Assembly (NCBI RefSeq): GCF_004769405.1
Contig: NZ_RQES01000016.1
Span: forward strand, 62,001-126,000
Direction: 5' to 3'
Source of the DNA: Leptospira selangorensis
GTDB taxonomy: Bacteria > Spirochaetota > Leptospiria > Leptospirales > Leptospiraceae
Length of the DNA stretch: 64,000 bases
Positions 8,994 through 17,188 of the stretch are shown here, piece by piece. The notes below the pieces were generated by a model, which saw only the letters and a list, made by a program, of their open reading frames with translations, did not search any database and was not told where the DNA came from. Both the position numbers and the translations under genes were made by a program. Within the stretch, counting starts at the first letter, position 1. Every line of letters begins with the position of its first letter.

Positions 8994-11066
8994 TTATTGT
9001 TCGGCCGGATAACCTCCGTAAGTCATTTTGCCGGTTAAGTAGATTGGACTCTTCTTTTCGTTTAGGATCCGAATATTCAGCCCTGCTTGCAGAGTTTGCA
9101 ATGCTTGGATATCAAACGTAGCGCCTGATCCGTCTACCAAGATTGCATAATGTATACTTTCATTCAGATCTTCTTCGGGATCTAGATCATCCCAAACTAA
9201 TGCTAGATTTCCTGATCCACTTTCTCGATTTCTATCGTCCGTTAAGATCGCTTCATTCGATTCTTGTGTAAGAGCTCCCGGAATTTGTTTATTGTAGATA
9301 CGTTTTTCGGTAATTAGAACAGTATCATTTTTATTAAAATGAGGAGGCAGATAGATTTCCGTAGGAGCATCCGAACTTCTACCTTTCCAGATCAGTAAGA
9401 TAAATCTTTTATCTCCGAAATATTTTGTTCCATTCTGGACGGTTTTGATTGCGGCCCAGGCAAATACATTGTTCCAAGTATCGTATCCGATCGCATTATA
9501 ATGAGAGCTTACGGCTCTTCCTTGGATCCTTCTTACATATGCTCTTTGCGTCACATGATAATCCATATTGAAGGTTGCTCCGTAATTTCCGATCACTGAG
9601 AAGTCTTCGTTATTCCAAGCATCTTTTGTAGTGATAAGTTTAGAACTATTACCATTCATATACTCGTTATGTTTATCATAGTAATAATCCCAATGCCATT
9701 GGGTTCCGGATACGATCGGATTGTAGAAGTCTGCAAACCTTGTTTTAGTGGTCTGCGCCTTGTCGGAAATTTCCATGGCTTGGTAGACCGCATTGATCAT
9801 TCTAGGCGTATCTTTAGCGCCCACTCCTTTTAACCACATTCCGAACTCACTTAAGAAAGATGGAATATTCAGGAACCTTGCTTCTTTTCGGATCTCATCC
9901 AGGTATTTGAAATATGTAGCATTGTCTATCCCTGTCAGATCTGTTCCCATTCTTCCTGCGTCATAAAAGTGAGAATTGAATGCGAACCCTTCTCCAGGTA
10001 GAGTAGTTAAATGTCCTCCTCCAGTTGCAGGCGCTACAACTCCTACATTTGTGTTCCAGAAAACCAATGGTTCTGCAAATACCAGTTTAGCCTGCCATCC
10101 GTTTTGGGTTAGGGCTTCTCTTACCTTTCTGTAAAAAGGCCAAAGCTTTTGGTTATCCCATTGTGCAGGACTTAAACCCTCCATTCCTCCGTCTACAGGT
10201 TCATTGAATGGGTCTAGTCCTACAATGTAATCGAACTCTTCTGGACTTAGCTTTTCCTTAATATAGGCTGCGGTCTTTCCGATCTGCCAGAGATATTCTG
10301 TCTGAACATATCTAGTTCCTGAGGAAGTTGAAATAGATGAATTATTCCAGAAGTTACGAAAACCTTTGCGAACAGCTTCGTTTGTAAGATTGTTCTGACT
10401 CCAAGTAGCGCAAATAATTCCACAATATTCGGAAGGATAAGAACTTCCTGAGATAATCCAAGAAGGAGCGCCATTCCCAGTATGCCAGGAGTTCTTATTA
10501 AATAGATGTCTTGAGTAAAGATCTTGGTGATAATCGAGTAAAATATACATCTTCTTGGAGATCGCTTTTCTCATCTGAGAGATAACTGCGTCCAAATAAA
10601 CATAATTGATCGTGTTTACAGCCGGATGAGTCCCTTCCCATGCAATTGTGAACCGGATCATATTGGAACCGGTGGTCTTGCCTAATCTATTAAATGCAGT
10701 TTCTGCATCTGAATCGTTTGCAAAAGGTTTGAACCCATGTTGAACAAGTTTTACATTCCCTGAAATATTGAATCCTCGGAAGGATACTTCTCTTCCCAAG
10801 CCATCTAAGAAAATTTTATCGGTGATCCCGTTAAAAGTTTTATCTCCAACTAAGATCTTGCGCTCTAATTCACTATTTGTATAATCCAAGCTATGAGTAG
10901 CAGGAATGTTCGGATTAGATTCCAAAATGGAATATTCGGATTTAGAATTTAGATTGGGTCCGTTCCCAAGAAGACTAATTAACTCCGGAGATATATTTTT
11001 TTCAGGACTGCAGGCGAATATGCAGATAACACCAAGGGCGATTATATATTTTTGTATTCTCTTCAT
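8994..11066 (-). CDS. Endoglycoceramidase-like GH5 glycoside hydrolase lipoprotein
   Basis: The 690-residue precursor starts with a lipoprotein signal (MKRIQKYIIALGVICIFAC; lipobox Cys at 19). The catalytic domain begins near residue 90 (LGREVSFRGFNISG), has YILLDYHQDLYSR, the acid/base motif DPFNEPVDG (Glu of NEP) and the nucleophile motif LSEFGMW, the two glutamates of GH5. Overall arrangement matches endoglycoceramidases, which release oligosaccharide from glycosphingolipids. A beta-rich C-terminal domain follows. No strong ribosome binding site precedes the ATG, but the signal peptide fixes the start. Exact substrate is not shown by the sequence. Confidence 0.82.
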   Translation of the reverse strand: MKRIQKYIIALGVICIFACSPEKNISPELISLLGNGPNLNSKSEYSILESNPNIPATHSLDYTNSELERKILVGDKTFNGITDKIFLDGLGREVSFRGFNISGNVKLVQHGFKPFANDSDAETAFNRLGKTTGSNMIRFTIAWEGTHPAVNTINYVYLDAVISQMRKAISKKMYILLDYHQDLYSRHLFNKNSWHTGNGAPSWIISGSSYPSEYCGIICATWSQNNLTNEAVRKGFRNFWNNSSISTSSGTRYVQTEYLWQIGKTAAYIKEKLSPEEFDYIVGLDPFNEPVDGGMEGLSPAQWDNQKLWPFYRKVREALTQNGWQAKLVFAEPLVFWNTNVGVVAPATGGGHLTTLPGEGFAFNSHFYDAGRMGTDLTGIDNATYFKYLDEIRKEARFLNIPSFLSEFGMWLKGVGAKDTPRMINAVYQAMEISDKAQTTKTRFADFYNPIVSGTQWHWDYYYDKHNEYMNGNSSKLITTKDAWNNEDFSVIGNYGATFNMDYHVTQRAYVRRIQGRAVSSHYNAIGYDTWNNVFAWAAIKTVQNGTKYFGDKRFILLIWKGRSSDAPTEIYLPPHFNKNDTVLITEKRIYNKQIPGALTQESNEAILTDDRNRESGSGNLALVWDDLDPEEDLNESIHYAILVDGSGATFDIQALQTLQAGLNIRILNEKKSPIYLTGKMTYGGYPAEQ

Positions 11067-11255
11067 GGGCGAGCAAGATAGCTATCTCTTCCAGAGATCC
11101 AAGTCTTATTTGACAAAAAGGAAATTTATAGACTTTCTATATTTTCGAGTTTAAGAAATAACTGTACTTAAATTAAGTTTTTTGAAATCGTTTTATAATT
11201 AAGAAAATTTATAAATACTTATATTTCACTTAGCCGAATTGAAAGGAGATATTAG

Positions 11256-11756
11256 ATGAAAATTGTTTGGATCATTCTGTTTAGCTTGGTCGGTTTTATA
11301 GTTTTAATCGTGCTTTCTGGATATTTACTTCCAAAAGATCATATTGCAAGTGTAGAGAAAGATTTTCCGTCTTCTCCTGAAAGTATATACAAGATCATTC
11401 GTAATGTCCGCGAGTATCAGGTTTGGAGAAGTGGATTAAAATCCGTGAATATTGAATCTGATACTATCTGGACAGAGTCAGATTCTCATGGAAATAATAT
11501 TCGTTTTGGAATTATAGAAGAACGTTCTCCTAATTATTTGAGAACTAAAATACTAAGCGAAGATCTTCCTTTTGGTGGAGGCTGGGAATTCGAAATCAGC
11601 CAGAATGGTCCAACGACTAAATTAAAAATTACTGAGAAAGGTTTTGTAACGAATCCTTTATTTAGAGTTCTTTCTAAGTTTGTATTTGGTCATGATGCGA
11701 CTATGAAAACTTACTTGGAAGATCTTAATAAAAGGTTGGGGTTATCGGAGATGTGA
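11256..11756 (+). CDS. SRPBCC (START-like) family protein with N-terminal membrane anchor
   Basis: A 166-residue protein with one N-terminal transmembrane segment (residues 4-24) followed by a helix-grip domain: FPSSPESIYKIIRNVREYQVWRSGLKSV and the C-terminal helix TMKTYLEDLNKRL are characteristic of polyketide cyclase/dehydrase-like SRPBCC proteins, which bind hydrophobic ligands. AAAGGAGAT 8-16 bases upstream is a strong ribosome binding site. It stands alone, convergent with the aldolase operon. Ligand unknown. Confidence 0.75.
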   Translation: MKIVWIILFSLVGFIVLIVLSGYLLPKDHIASVEKDFPSSPESIYKIIRNVREYQVWRSGLKSVNIESDTIWTESDSHGNNIRFGIIEERSPNYLRTKILSEDLPFGGGWEFEISQNGPTTKLKITEKGFVTNPLFRVLSKFVFGHDATMKTYLEDLNKRLGLSEM

Positions 11757-11893
11757 GTGGGAAGGACAGGGCAGGGGAAGTGAGAGAAGGTTGTAAATAA
11801 AAATTTAGCTATTATCTTTGTTGGAATTCCAACAAGATGAAGAGCGGCAAATTATAGTTGTGGAAGATTCGATTTTGTGATAAAGAGATCGCT

Positions 11894-11937
11894 GCGTGTA
11901 TCGAACGCTTTTTTTTGGGTACCACCGGCCAGCCCCC
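11894..11937 (+). repeat. Direct repeat, copy 1
   Basis: GCGTGTATCGAACGC, a run of eight T, then GGGTACCACCGGCCAGCCCCC. It matches copy 2 except for one substitution (GTGTA against GTGCA) and a shorter T run there. Confidence 0.85.
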
Positions 11938-12034
11938 TTCGCAGCGACCATAGGAGCGAGAAGACGACCGTCTTTGACGAGTCGATGACCGAGAAGCCGA
12001 GGTCAAATGAGAATAACGCTAAAATTAAAACAGC

Positions 12035-12076
12035 GCGTGCATCGAACGCTTTTTTGGGTACCACCGGCCAGCCCCC
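12035..12076 (+). repeat. Direct repeat, copy 2
   Basis: GCGTGCATCGAACGC, a run of T, then GGGTACCACCGGCCAGCCCCC. The T run is two bases shorter than in copy 1, as expected of slippage. Copy 2 is followed by a CCCACCC / GGGTGGG inverted repeat. Confidence 0.85.
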
Positions 12077-12157
12077 ACCCAAAGAGGGTGGGGCCACCCT
12101 CAAACAAATCTAGATCAACAGTAGATTCCCCTTAGTACAGGCCCACAAAAGAGCTCT

Positions 12158-12814
12158 CTATCCTCGGTTCTTCTCCGCTTGTTTAGAATATTTTCTCTGG
12201 TAGACGAATCGGATAGCTTCCGCTTCTAGCCAAGGAACTGGTTTTCCGCCACCTAGGATTTTAGATTCTACGAATGCCTTGCTTGCTTTTTCTAAAACCA
12301 TACAAACTGCATGAACATCATCTATACTTTTATGAGCGCATAACGCTCCCACATCTTGAAGATATACCGCGTTTCTTCTGCTGATGGCAGAAACGATCTT
12401 CTTTAATCCTTTTTCATCTTTTTGATTTGGAACTACTTTTGCATTCGGACCTACGATCTGGGCCATATCATCCAAGAAGGGACGTACAGTCGTTCCTGCC
12501 ATAGAGCATGTTGTTACATTCTCTTGAGTAGAGTGAACGATAACAGTAAATTCGGGTCTTGCTAAATAAAGAGAAAGATGTTGGATTGCTTCGTCAGGAA
12601 TATCTTTCGGAAAGATTTGATTTTCTTCCAAAGGAATTTCTAAAAGAGCGGTTTTGGATTTTTTACCTATCGTATTTAGATCCGCTTTTTTAGGAGTGAT
12701 CCAAATACTTTTTCCGATCTTAACACTGGCGCATCCGTTCTTAGTTAAAATCCCTTCCTTCACTAACTGAGGAAGAAATTTTTGAAGATCCATCGGGCTA
12801 TCAGGAGCTTTCAT
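12158..12814 (-). CDS. Class II aldolase/adducin-fold protein, probable pseudoenzyme
   Basis: A 218-residue protein, same length as its upstream neighbour and alignable with it. Where the neighbour has the metal motif His94-Thr-His96, this one has His94-Ser-Thr96; where the neighbour has NHG (His159), this one has DVG (Val155). Glu75 and His79 are kept. Two of three zinc ligands are therefore missing, which suggests a regulatory or structural partner rather than an aldolase. The start at 12814 is chosen because it forms an ATGA overlap with the stop of the upstream gene; a start at 12850 would overlap it by 40 bases. Confidence 0.7.
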   Translation of the reverse strand: MKAPDSPMDLQKFLPQLVKEGILTKNGCASVKIGKSIWITPKKADLNTIGKKSKTALLEIPLEENQIFPKDIPDEAIQHLSLYLARPEFTVIVHSTQENVTTCSMAGTTVRPFLDDMAQIVGPNAKVVPNQKDEKGLKKIVSAISRRNAVYLQDVGALCAHKSIDDVHAVCMVLEKASKAFVESKILGGGKPVPWLEAEAIRFVYQRKYSKQAEKNRG

Positions 12815-13467
12815 GCTGATTTTACCAGTCCGTAGTTTTTGAGATACCAAGAGCGGATAGAATCTCTGTCTCCTTTTTTATAGCCGGAAACTTTTAAGAA
12901 TTCTTTCTCTATGAATAATTGGCAGACTCGTTCTAATTCGAGTGCAACTTGGAAAGCATCTTCCATATCTTTTCCTACGCAGAGAGTTCCATGGTTTGCT
13001 AAAAGGACTGCTTTACTTCCGGATTTATCCAATGCATGGATTGCCATCTTGATCAGCTTCTTAGTTCCAGGAAGTGAATAGTCAGTGCAAAGCACAGGGC
13101 CTCCGATGATCTTTTTCATCTGAGGATTTAGAACAGGCACATCCTTTCTCGCAGCTGCAACCACTGCTGCTTGTAGTTGATGAGTATGGATAACCGCACC
13201 GATATTCGGGCGAAGTTTATAAGCAGCAGAATGGAGCCCCTTCTCATAAGAAGGTTTAATCTTTCCTATATGAGTAAGGTCTTCGATGTTTACTTGTACG
13301 ATCTCTTCCGGAGTTAGATCCTCGTAAGTTCTGCCGGTAGGAGTGATCGCAAAATAATTTTCATCAATACGTTGGCTGATATTTCCCCAAGTTCTTGCAA
13401 TCAGGCCGGACTTCAAAAGTCGGATCCCAGTATCTCGAACGATTTTTTTGGCCTTATCTATTTCCAT
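12811..13467 (-). CDS. Class II aldolase (L-fuculose-phosphate aldolase family)
   Basis: A 218-residue zinc-dependent aldolase-fold enzyme. Visible features are the phosphate-binding region WGNIS and TPTG (residues ~28-45), Glu75, the HTH metal motif (His94, His96) and NHG (His159). Substrate cannot be told from sequence; the family includes fuculose-, rhamnulose- and ribulose-phosphate enzymes and MtnB. The ribosome binding site TAGGAGAAGAAT precedes the ATG. It is the middle gene of an operon: aminotransferase upstream (29-base gap), degenerate paralogue overlapping downstream. Confidence 0.85.
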   Translation of the reverse strand: MEIDKAKKIVRDTGIRLLKSGLIARTWGNISQRIDENYFAITPTGRTYEDLTPEEIVQVNIEDLTHIGKIKPSYEKGLHSAAYKLRPNIGAVIHTHQLQAAVVAAARKDVPVLNPQMKKIIGGPVLCTDYSLPGTKKLIKMAIHALDKSGSKAVLLANHGTLCVGKDMEDAFQVALELERVCQLFIEKEFLKVSGYKKGDRDSIRSWYLKNYGLVKSA

Positions 13468-13496
13468 ATTCTTCTCCTATTCAGCAGAATTAAAGG

Positions 13497-14963
13497 TTAT
13501 ACACCTTCGACTTTTTGGAAAACTCTTTCGAATCTTTTTAATGCATCATCGATCACTGCATCAGTGTCTGCGGCGCTTGTATACAAGCGGCTGCCTGCTA
13601 ATGTTACGATACCTTCTGCCATGTAAGCTGCGCCCATTTCTTCCATCGCTTTTTTGCGAGTATGAGCTTCTTTGATCGTAGACTTGATCTTCCAGAATTT
13701 TTTGATATCGATCTCTAAAAGCATGGTTCCAACAGTTTCTAAGTGGCAGATAGATCCTTGGTTGAATGCCACGAAAGGTAGATTATACTTCTTAATTAGT
13801 TTTTGTAAACCAGCAGTGATCCTATCACCGGCCCTTCCTGCTTTTTCACAGGCTTTTTGTTTTTCGATCTCGAGAAGAGTGTAATAACCTGCAGCAGAAC
13901 TAAGAGGGTTTGCCGCCATAGTTCCGCCGATCAAAGCCTTTTTGACCCCTGTTTGGAGTCCTGCAGAAAGATACTTCATGTATTCCTTCTTTCCACCCAA
14001 ACCACCGGCGGAAGGATAACCACCGGCAACCACTTTTCCGAAAACTGTTAGATCAGGAGTGACTCCATAATAACCTTGAGCTCCACTGAGACCGATACGG
14101 AATGCAGTAACTACTTCATCAAAGATCAGTAATGCTCCATACTTGTCGCAAAGTTCTCTGACTCCTTTATTGAAGTCCATATCTATTGGGCGAGTTCCAC
14201 TTTCCGGTCCGATCGGTTCTAGGATAACTGCAGCAGTGCCGCCTCTCCAACGGTTTCTTTTTAAGGTTCTTTCTAATGCGTTTAGATCATTCGGATAGAA
14301 TTCTTGGGTATATTTGAAAACATGTTTAGGAATCCCGTGAGACTCGAAATGTCTTGTTCCAGGAAGACGAAGTCCATAAGCAAGCTGGTCACTCCAACCG
14401 TGATATGCTCCACCCATCTTCACGATATTTTTCTTTTTAGTAGCAAGTCTTGCGACACGGATAGAAGCCATACAAGCTTCTGTTCCGGATCCTAACATTC
14501 GGAACATTTGGACAGAAGGCATGTGCTCCACAATCTTCTCCGCAAGTCTTAACTCATACTCATGGAATAGACCAGTCACCGGGCCTGTTGTTTCCAGAAG
14601 TTTAACAACCTGTTTACGAATATTAGCTGGGTTACTTCCTAATACTGTAGGACCTCCTGCTTGCAAGAAGTCTATGTATTTGTTCCCATCCAGGTCAAAT
14701 AAATGCGCTCCGGAAGCTTTGGTGAAAACAAGAGGGAAGGGATAATTGAATGCGAGATTATGCTGCACTCCGCCTGGAATATATTCGGAAGCCTCCGCGA
14801 TCATAGTCTTGGATTTAGAGCATTTTTTCTCAAAATATTCCTGAAGGTATTTCTCCATTTCATTCTTCTTAATGGAGCGAATTGGCTGGCGAATCAGGTC
14901 ATGAAGTTGTTTATAAACCCCTTTTACGTCTGGGTATTGAGAAATTGCGAAGCCGGTAGACAT
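13497..14963 (-). CDS. Class III PLP-dependent aminotransferase (glutamate-1-semialdehyde aminomutase-like)
   Basis: A 488-residue fold-type I enzyme. The PLP motifs are visible: GSGTEACMASIRVAR, AYHGWSD, ILEPIGPESGTRP, LIFDEVVTAFR and the Schiff-base lysine in LTVFGKVVAGGYP. It resembles HemL but is ~60 residues longer at the N-terminus and sits with two aldolase-fold genes, so it is probably not the haem-pathway enzyme. The start at 14963 has AAGGAAAAAGAT upstream; an earlier ATG at 15014 lies inside the palindromic operator and is rejected. Divergent from a TetR gene that likely represses it. Substrate unknown. Confidence 0.85.
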   Translation of the reverse strand: MSTGFAISQYPDVKGVYKQLHDLIRQPIRSIKKNEMEKYLQEYFEKKCSKSKTMIAEASEYIPGGVQHNLAFNYPFPLVFTKASGAHLFDLDGNKYIDFLQAGGPTVLGSNPANIRKQVVKLLETTGPVTGLFHEYELRLAEKIVEHMPSVQMFRMLGSGTEACMASIRVARLATKKKNIVKMGGAYHGWSDQLAYGLRLPGTRHFESHGIPKHVFKYTQEFYPNDLNALERTLKRNRWRGGTAAVILEPIGPESGTRPIDMDFNKGVRELCDKYGALLIFDEVVTAFRIGLSGAQGYYGVTPDLTVFGKVVAGGYPSAGGLGGKKEYMKYLSAGLQTGVKKALIGGTMAANPLSSAAGYYTLLEIEKQKACEKAGRAGDRITAGLQKLIKKYNLPFVAFNQGSICHLETVGTMLLEIDIKKFWKIKSTIKEAHTRKKAMEEMGAAYMAEGIVTLAGSRLYTSAADTDAVIDDALKRFERVFQKVEGV

Positions 14964-14992
14964 ATCTTTTTCCTTTTTTTGCGGAATATAGG

Positions 14993-15024
14993 TTGACAGT
15001 GAGTGAATACTCACTCACTGTCAA
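14993..15024. promoter_or_regulatory. Putative TetR operator, perfect inverted repeat
   Basis: TTGACAGTGAGTGA (14993-15006) and TCACTCACTGTCAA (15011-15024) are exact reverse complements separated by ATAC. It lies between the aminotransferase start and the divergent TetR gene, the usual place for an autoregulated operator. Size and symmetry fit a site bound by one or two TetR dimers. Confidence 0.85.
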
Positions 15025-15111
15025 CTAGAAAATACAGAAAAGATACTTCCGGGAAAATTTTCCGTATTCCGGAGGTTAGGAACCGCTCAGGTAGTAAATA
15101 TAGGAAGTACT

Positions 15112-15774
15112 GTGGCCGAATTTACCTCTTCAAAATACAATAGAGATACTTTTGATAAGATCCCGGAAGAAAAAAGGACCAGGATACTTTCAGTTGCGAT
15201 CGCAGAATTTGCAAACCGAGGTTTCAATAATGCGAACACTAACATTATTGCAAAGAAGGCCGGGATCAGCGTTGGGTCCTTATACAAGTACTTCGATACA
15301 AAGGAAGATTTTTTTCTTACCGCAGTAGGTTATGGAATCCATCAATTAGAAAAAACTCTCGAAGAAGTTTTAAGCGAAGACAGCGATCTTTTCGGTAAGA
15401 TAGAAAGAATATTAAGAATTATCCAAAAACACTCCAGAGAGAATCGAGACATCATTCGTTTATACAATGAGATCACTGCCGAAGGGAATTCTGAATTGAT
15501 CCGAGGACTTTCCTCCGATATGGAAAGTGTTTCCGCTAAAGTTTACACTTCCTTATTGGCAGAAGCAAAGAAGTCAGGATCTGTGAGCAAAGATGTAGAT
15601 GAGAAAATTTTCGCGTTTTGCATAGATAATCTTTTTATGATACTTCAATTTTCTTATGCGACTGAGTATTATCGTGAAAGAATGAAAGTTTATTTAGGAA
15701 AAGATTTTGATAACGATGAGAAGATCGTGAAAGGAATAATGTCTTTTATTCGCAGGGCATTAGAGAAGAAATAG
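15112..15774 (+). CDS. TetR/AcrR family transcriptional regulator
   Basis: A 220-residue regulator. The N-terminal helix-turn-helix (residues ~22-65: RILSVAIAEFANRGFNNANTN then AKKAGISVGSLYKYFDTKEDFF) is typical TetR; the C-terminal half is the variable ligand domain. The start is GTG at 15112 with AGGAAG at 15103-15108. It is divergent from the aminotransferase/aldolase operon across a perfect inverted repeat, so it is the likely repressor of that operon and of itself. Ligand unknown. Confidence 0.9.
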   Translation: MAEFTSSKYNRDTFDKIPEEKRTRILSVAIAEFANRGFNNANTNIIAKKAGISVGSLYKYFDTKEDFFLTAVGYGIHQLEKTLEEVLSEDSDLFGKIERILRIIQKHSRENRDIIRLYNEITAEGNSELIRGLSSDMESVSAKVYTSLLAEAKKSGSVSKDVDEKIFAFCIDNLFMILQFSYATEYYRERMKVYLGKDFDNDEKIVKGIMSFIRRALEKK

Positions 15775-15829
15775 GCAACGATTCGATTTAGAAATCGAAT
15801 GACCTAACTCTATCGATTGTGGAGGCTTG

Positions 15830-17110
15830 CTATTGGTCCTTCCCAATAAACTCGAATCTTTTCATCATTCCGAATTCTAAAATTGCAGATCTACTTTCCG
15901 AATTGATTGTTTTGGCTACTGCTTCCATTAACTTTTGCTGTACAAGATAGGCATTCGGATTGCTCATATCTACCCCAATCAATCCGTCTTTGGATGAATA
16001 AAGATACTGTTGATCTGAGTTTAGGCTATATTTCCACTCATAAAATTGCAATCCTGCATAAACTGAAATAGTAGGGGTGATCCTATAAACTAATCGATAT
16101 AAAAGATGGAAACCGTTTGCGTTCCAGGAAAGATTCTGCCATTGCCTGTAAAATGCGACCTGAGATAAGTTTGCGGGGACAAGTGCGGATACTATACTCC
16201 CATCCTGGTTTCCGGATAGAGTTAGATTATGATATTCTAATCTATTTTCCCATCTTTCTCCCATTCGAATGGTTGCTTTTAGTCCAACAGTATAACCTTT
16301 AAGAGTTTCGTTAAATTTCATTACACCTTGGGAATATAGATACAGGCTATTACCCATATAATAGGATGTGGATAAATTTGTATCCTGAGATTGTCCCCAG
16401 AAATATTGGTACCCGATTGTGGGTCTTAGATCGAACCTTTCATTTGTAAACGCAAGAAAGGATATTTCATTTTTCAAAGAACTTTGTCTTTCCGGAAAGC
16501 TCCCGGTGCTGTGCATCATCCCACTCGCATAAGAATGACTATCGTAAGTGCTTCTGTTCCCTAAATAAGATCCTGTAATTCCTCCTGACCATCTTCTCCA
16601 GGTGTAAATCGCTCCGTATGTTTGGGATAATTCAGGAGAATGTGTTGGCTTATCGATCACTGTAGGAAGAGTTCCCGAGAGAAGTCCTATTTTGTTTTGG
16701 GTTTGTACTGGAAGTCCTTGAGTTTCAGGAGAATATCTTCCCGCGCCTAATCCGAAATAGGCCTCTAGGTCATTTCGTTTTAGCTGATCTATATGGAAAT
16801 TTACGAAAGGTTTTGGTGCTTCCGTAATTTGTGGTATTGGAGTTTGTTCTGTTTGGACCGGCTTTTTCTCTTCCTGAGGAAGTTTAGCAGGCTCGTTGAA
16901 GCTAACCGTATTAATCTCAGACTTGTTTAGTTGTATCGTTTTTCCTTCTGCCGTTTTGATCGTCATGTTTGTGGCAGTCTGTTGTAATATTTCTGCACGA
17001 ATGATCTGACCATTCTTCAGATAGATAGTTTTCATCTCCGCGAACAGGGAAATAACCGGAATCAATAATAGAACAAAGGGTAGAAGGAACCGAAAAGAAT
17101 ACAATTTCAT
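15830..17110 (-). CDS. Predicted outer-membrane beta-barrel protein, paralogue A
   Basis: A 426-residue exported protein with a signal peptide (about residues 1-24, ending LFAE). Next is a small domain (residues ~25-75) beginning MKTIYLKNGQIIRAEILQQTATNM, shared with the neighbouring paralogue, then a Pro/Glu/Gln-rich linker, then a long region of alternating amphipathic strands rich in aromatic residues, ending FGMMKRFEF, as expected for an outer-membrane barrel. It shares domain order and many motifs with the gene at 17189-18493. Function unknown. Confidence 0.6.
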   Translation of the reverse strand: MKLYSFRFLLPFVLLLIPVISLFAEMKTIYLKNGQIIRAEILQQTATNMTIKTAEGKTIQLNKSEINTVSFNEPAKLPQEEKKPVQTEQTPIPQITEAPKPFVNFHIDQLKRNDLEAYFGLGAGRYSPETQGLPVQTQNKIGLLSGTLPTVIDKPTHSPELSQTYGAIYTWRRWSGGITGSYLGNRSTYDSHSYASGMMHSTGSFPERQSSLKNEISFLAFTNERFDLRPTIGYQYFWGQSQDTNLSTSYYMGNSLYLYSQGVMKFNETLKGYTVGLKATIRMGERWENRLEYHNLTLSGNQDGSIVSALVPANLSQVAFYRQWQNLSWNANGFHLLYRLVYRITPTISVYAGLQFYEWKYSLNSDQQYLYSSKDGLIGVDMSNPNAYLVQQKLMEAVAKTINSESRSAILEFGMMKRFEFIGKDQ

Positions 17111-17188
17111 CTGTTACGTATTCTGTATCTCAAAACCTTGGAGGCAATAATTTAATGCTTTAAATTTGAGTTCATAAACAAATTTCAA

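Larger units (their letters stand above)
11757..12157. other. Non-coding gap holding a duplicated G+C-rich element
   Basis: A 401-base gap. It holds two direct copies of a 42-44 base element (entered separately) separated by ~97 bases, and a short G+C-rich hairpin-like end after the second copy (CCCACCC and GGGTGGG around 12075-12093). Open frames exist on both strands but match nothing and are made of the repeats. I see no promoter or RNA gene. Confidence 0.6.

Noticed and set aside
11894..12076. Possible CRISPR array
   Set aside because: Only two copies, spaced by ~97 bases, with variable T run and no cas gene nearby.
11852..12113. Open frames on both strands of the 11757-12157 gap
   Set aside because: They are made of the direct repeats, have arginine- and proline-rich low-complexity translations and no ribosome binding sites.
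12815..12850. Longer start for the degenerate aldolase
   Set aside because: It would overlap the upstream gene by 40 bases; the ATGA overlap at 12811-12814 is the usual coupling arrangement.
14964..15014. Longer start for the class III aminotransferase
   Set aside because: The ATG at 15014 lies inside the operator palindrome; AAGGAAAAAGAT supports 14963.
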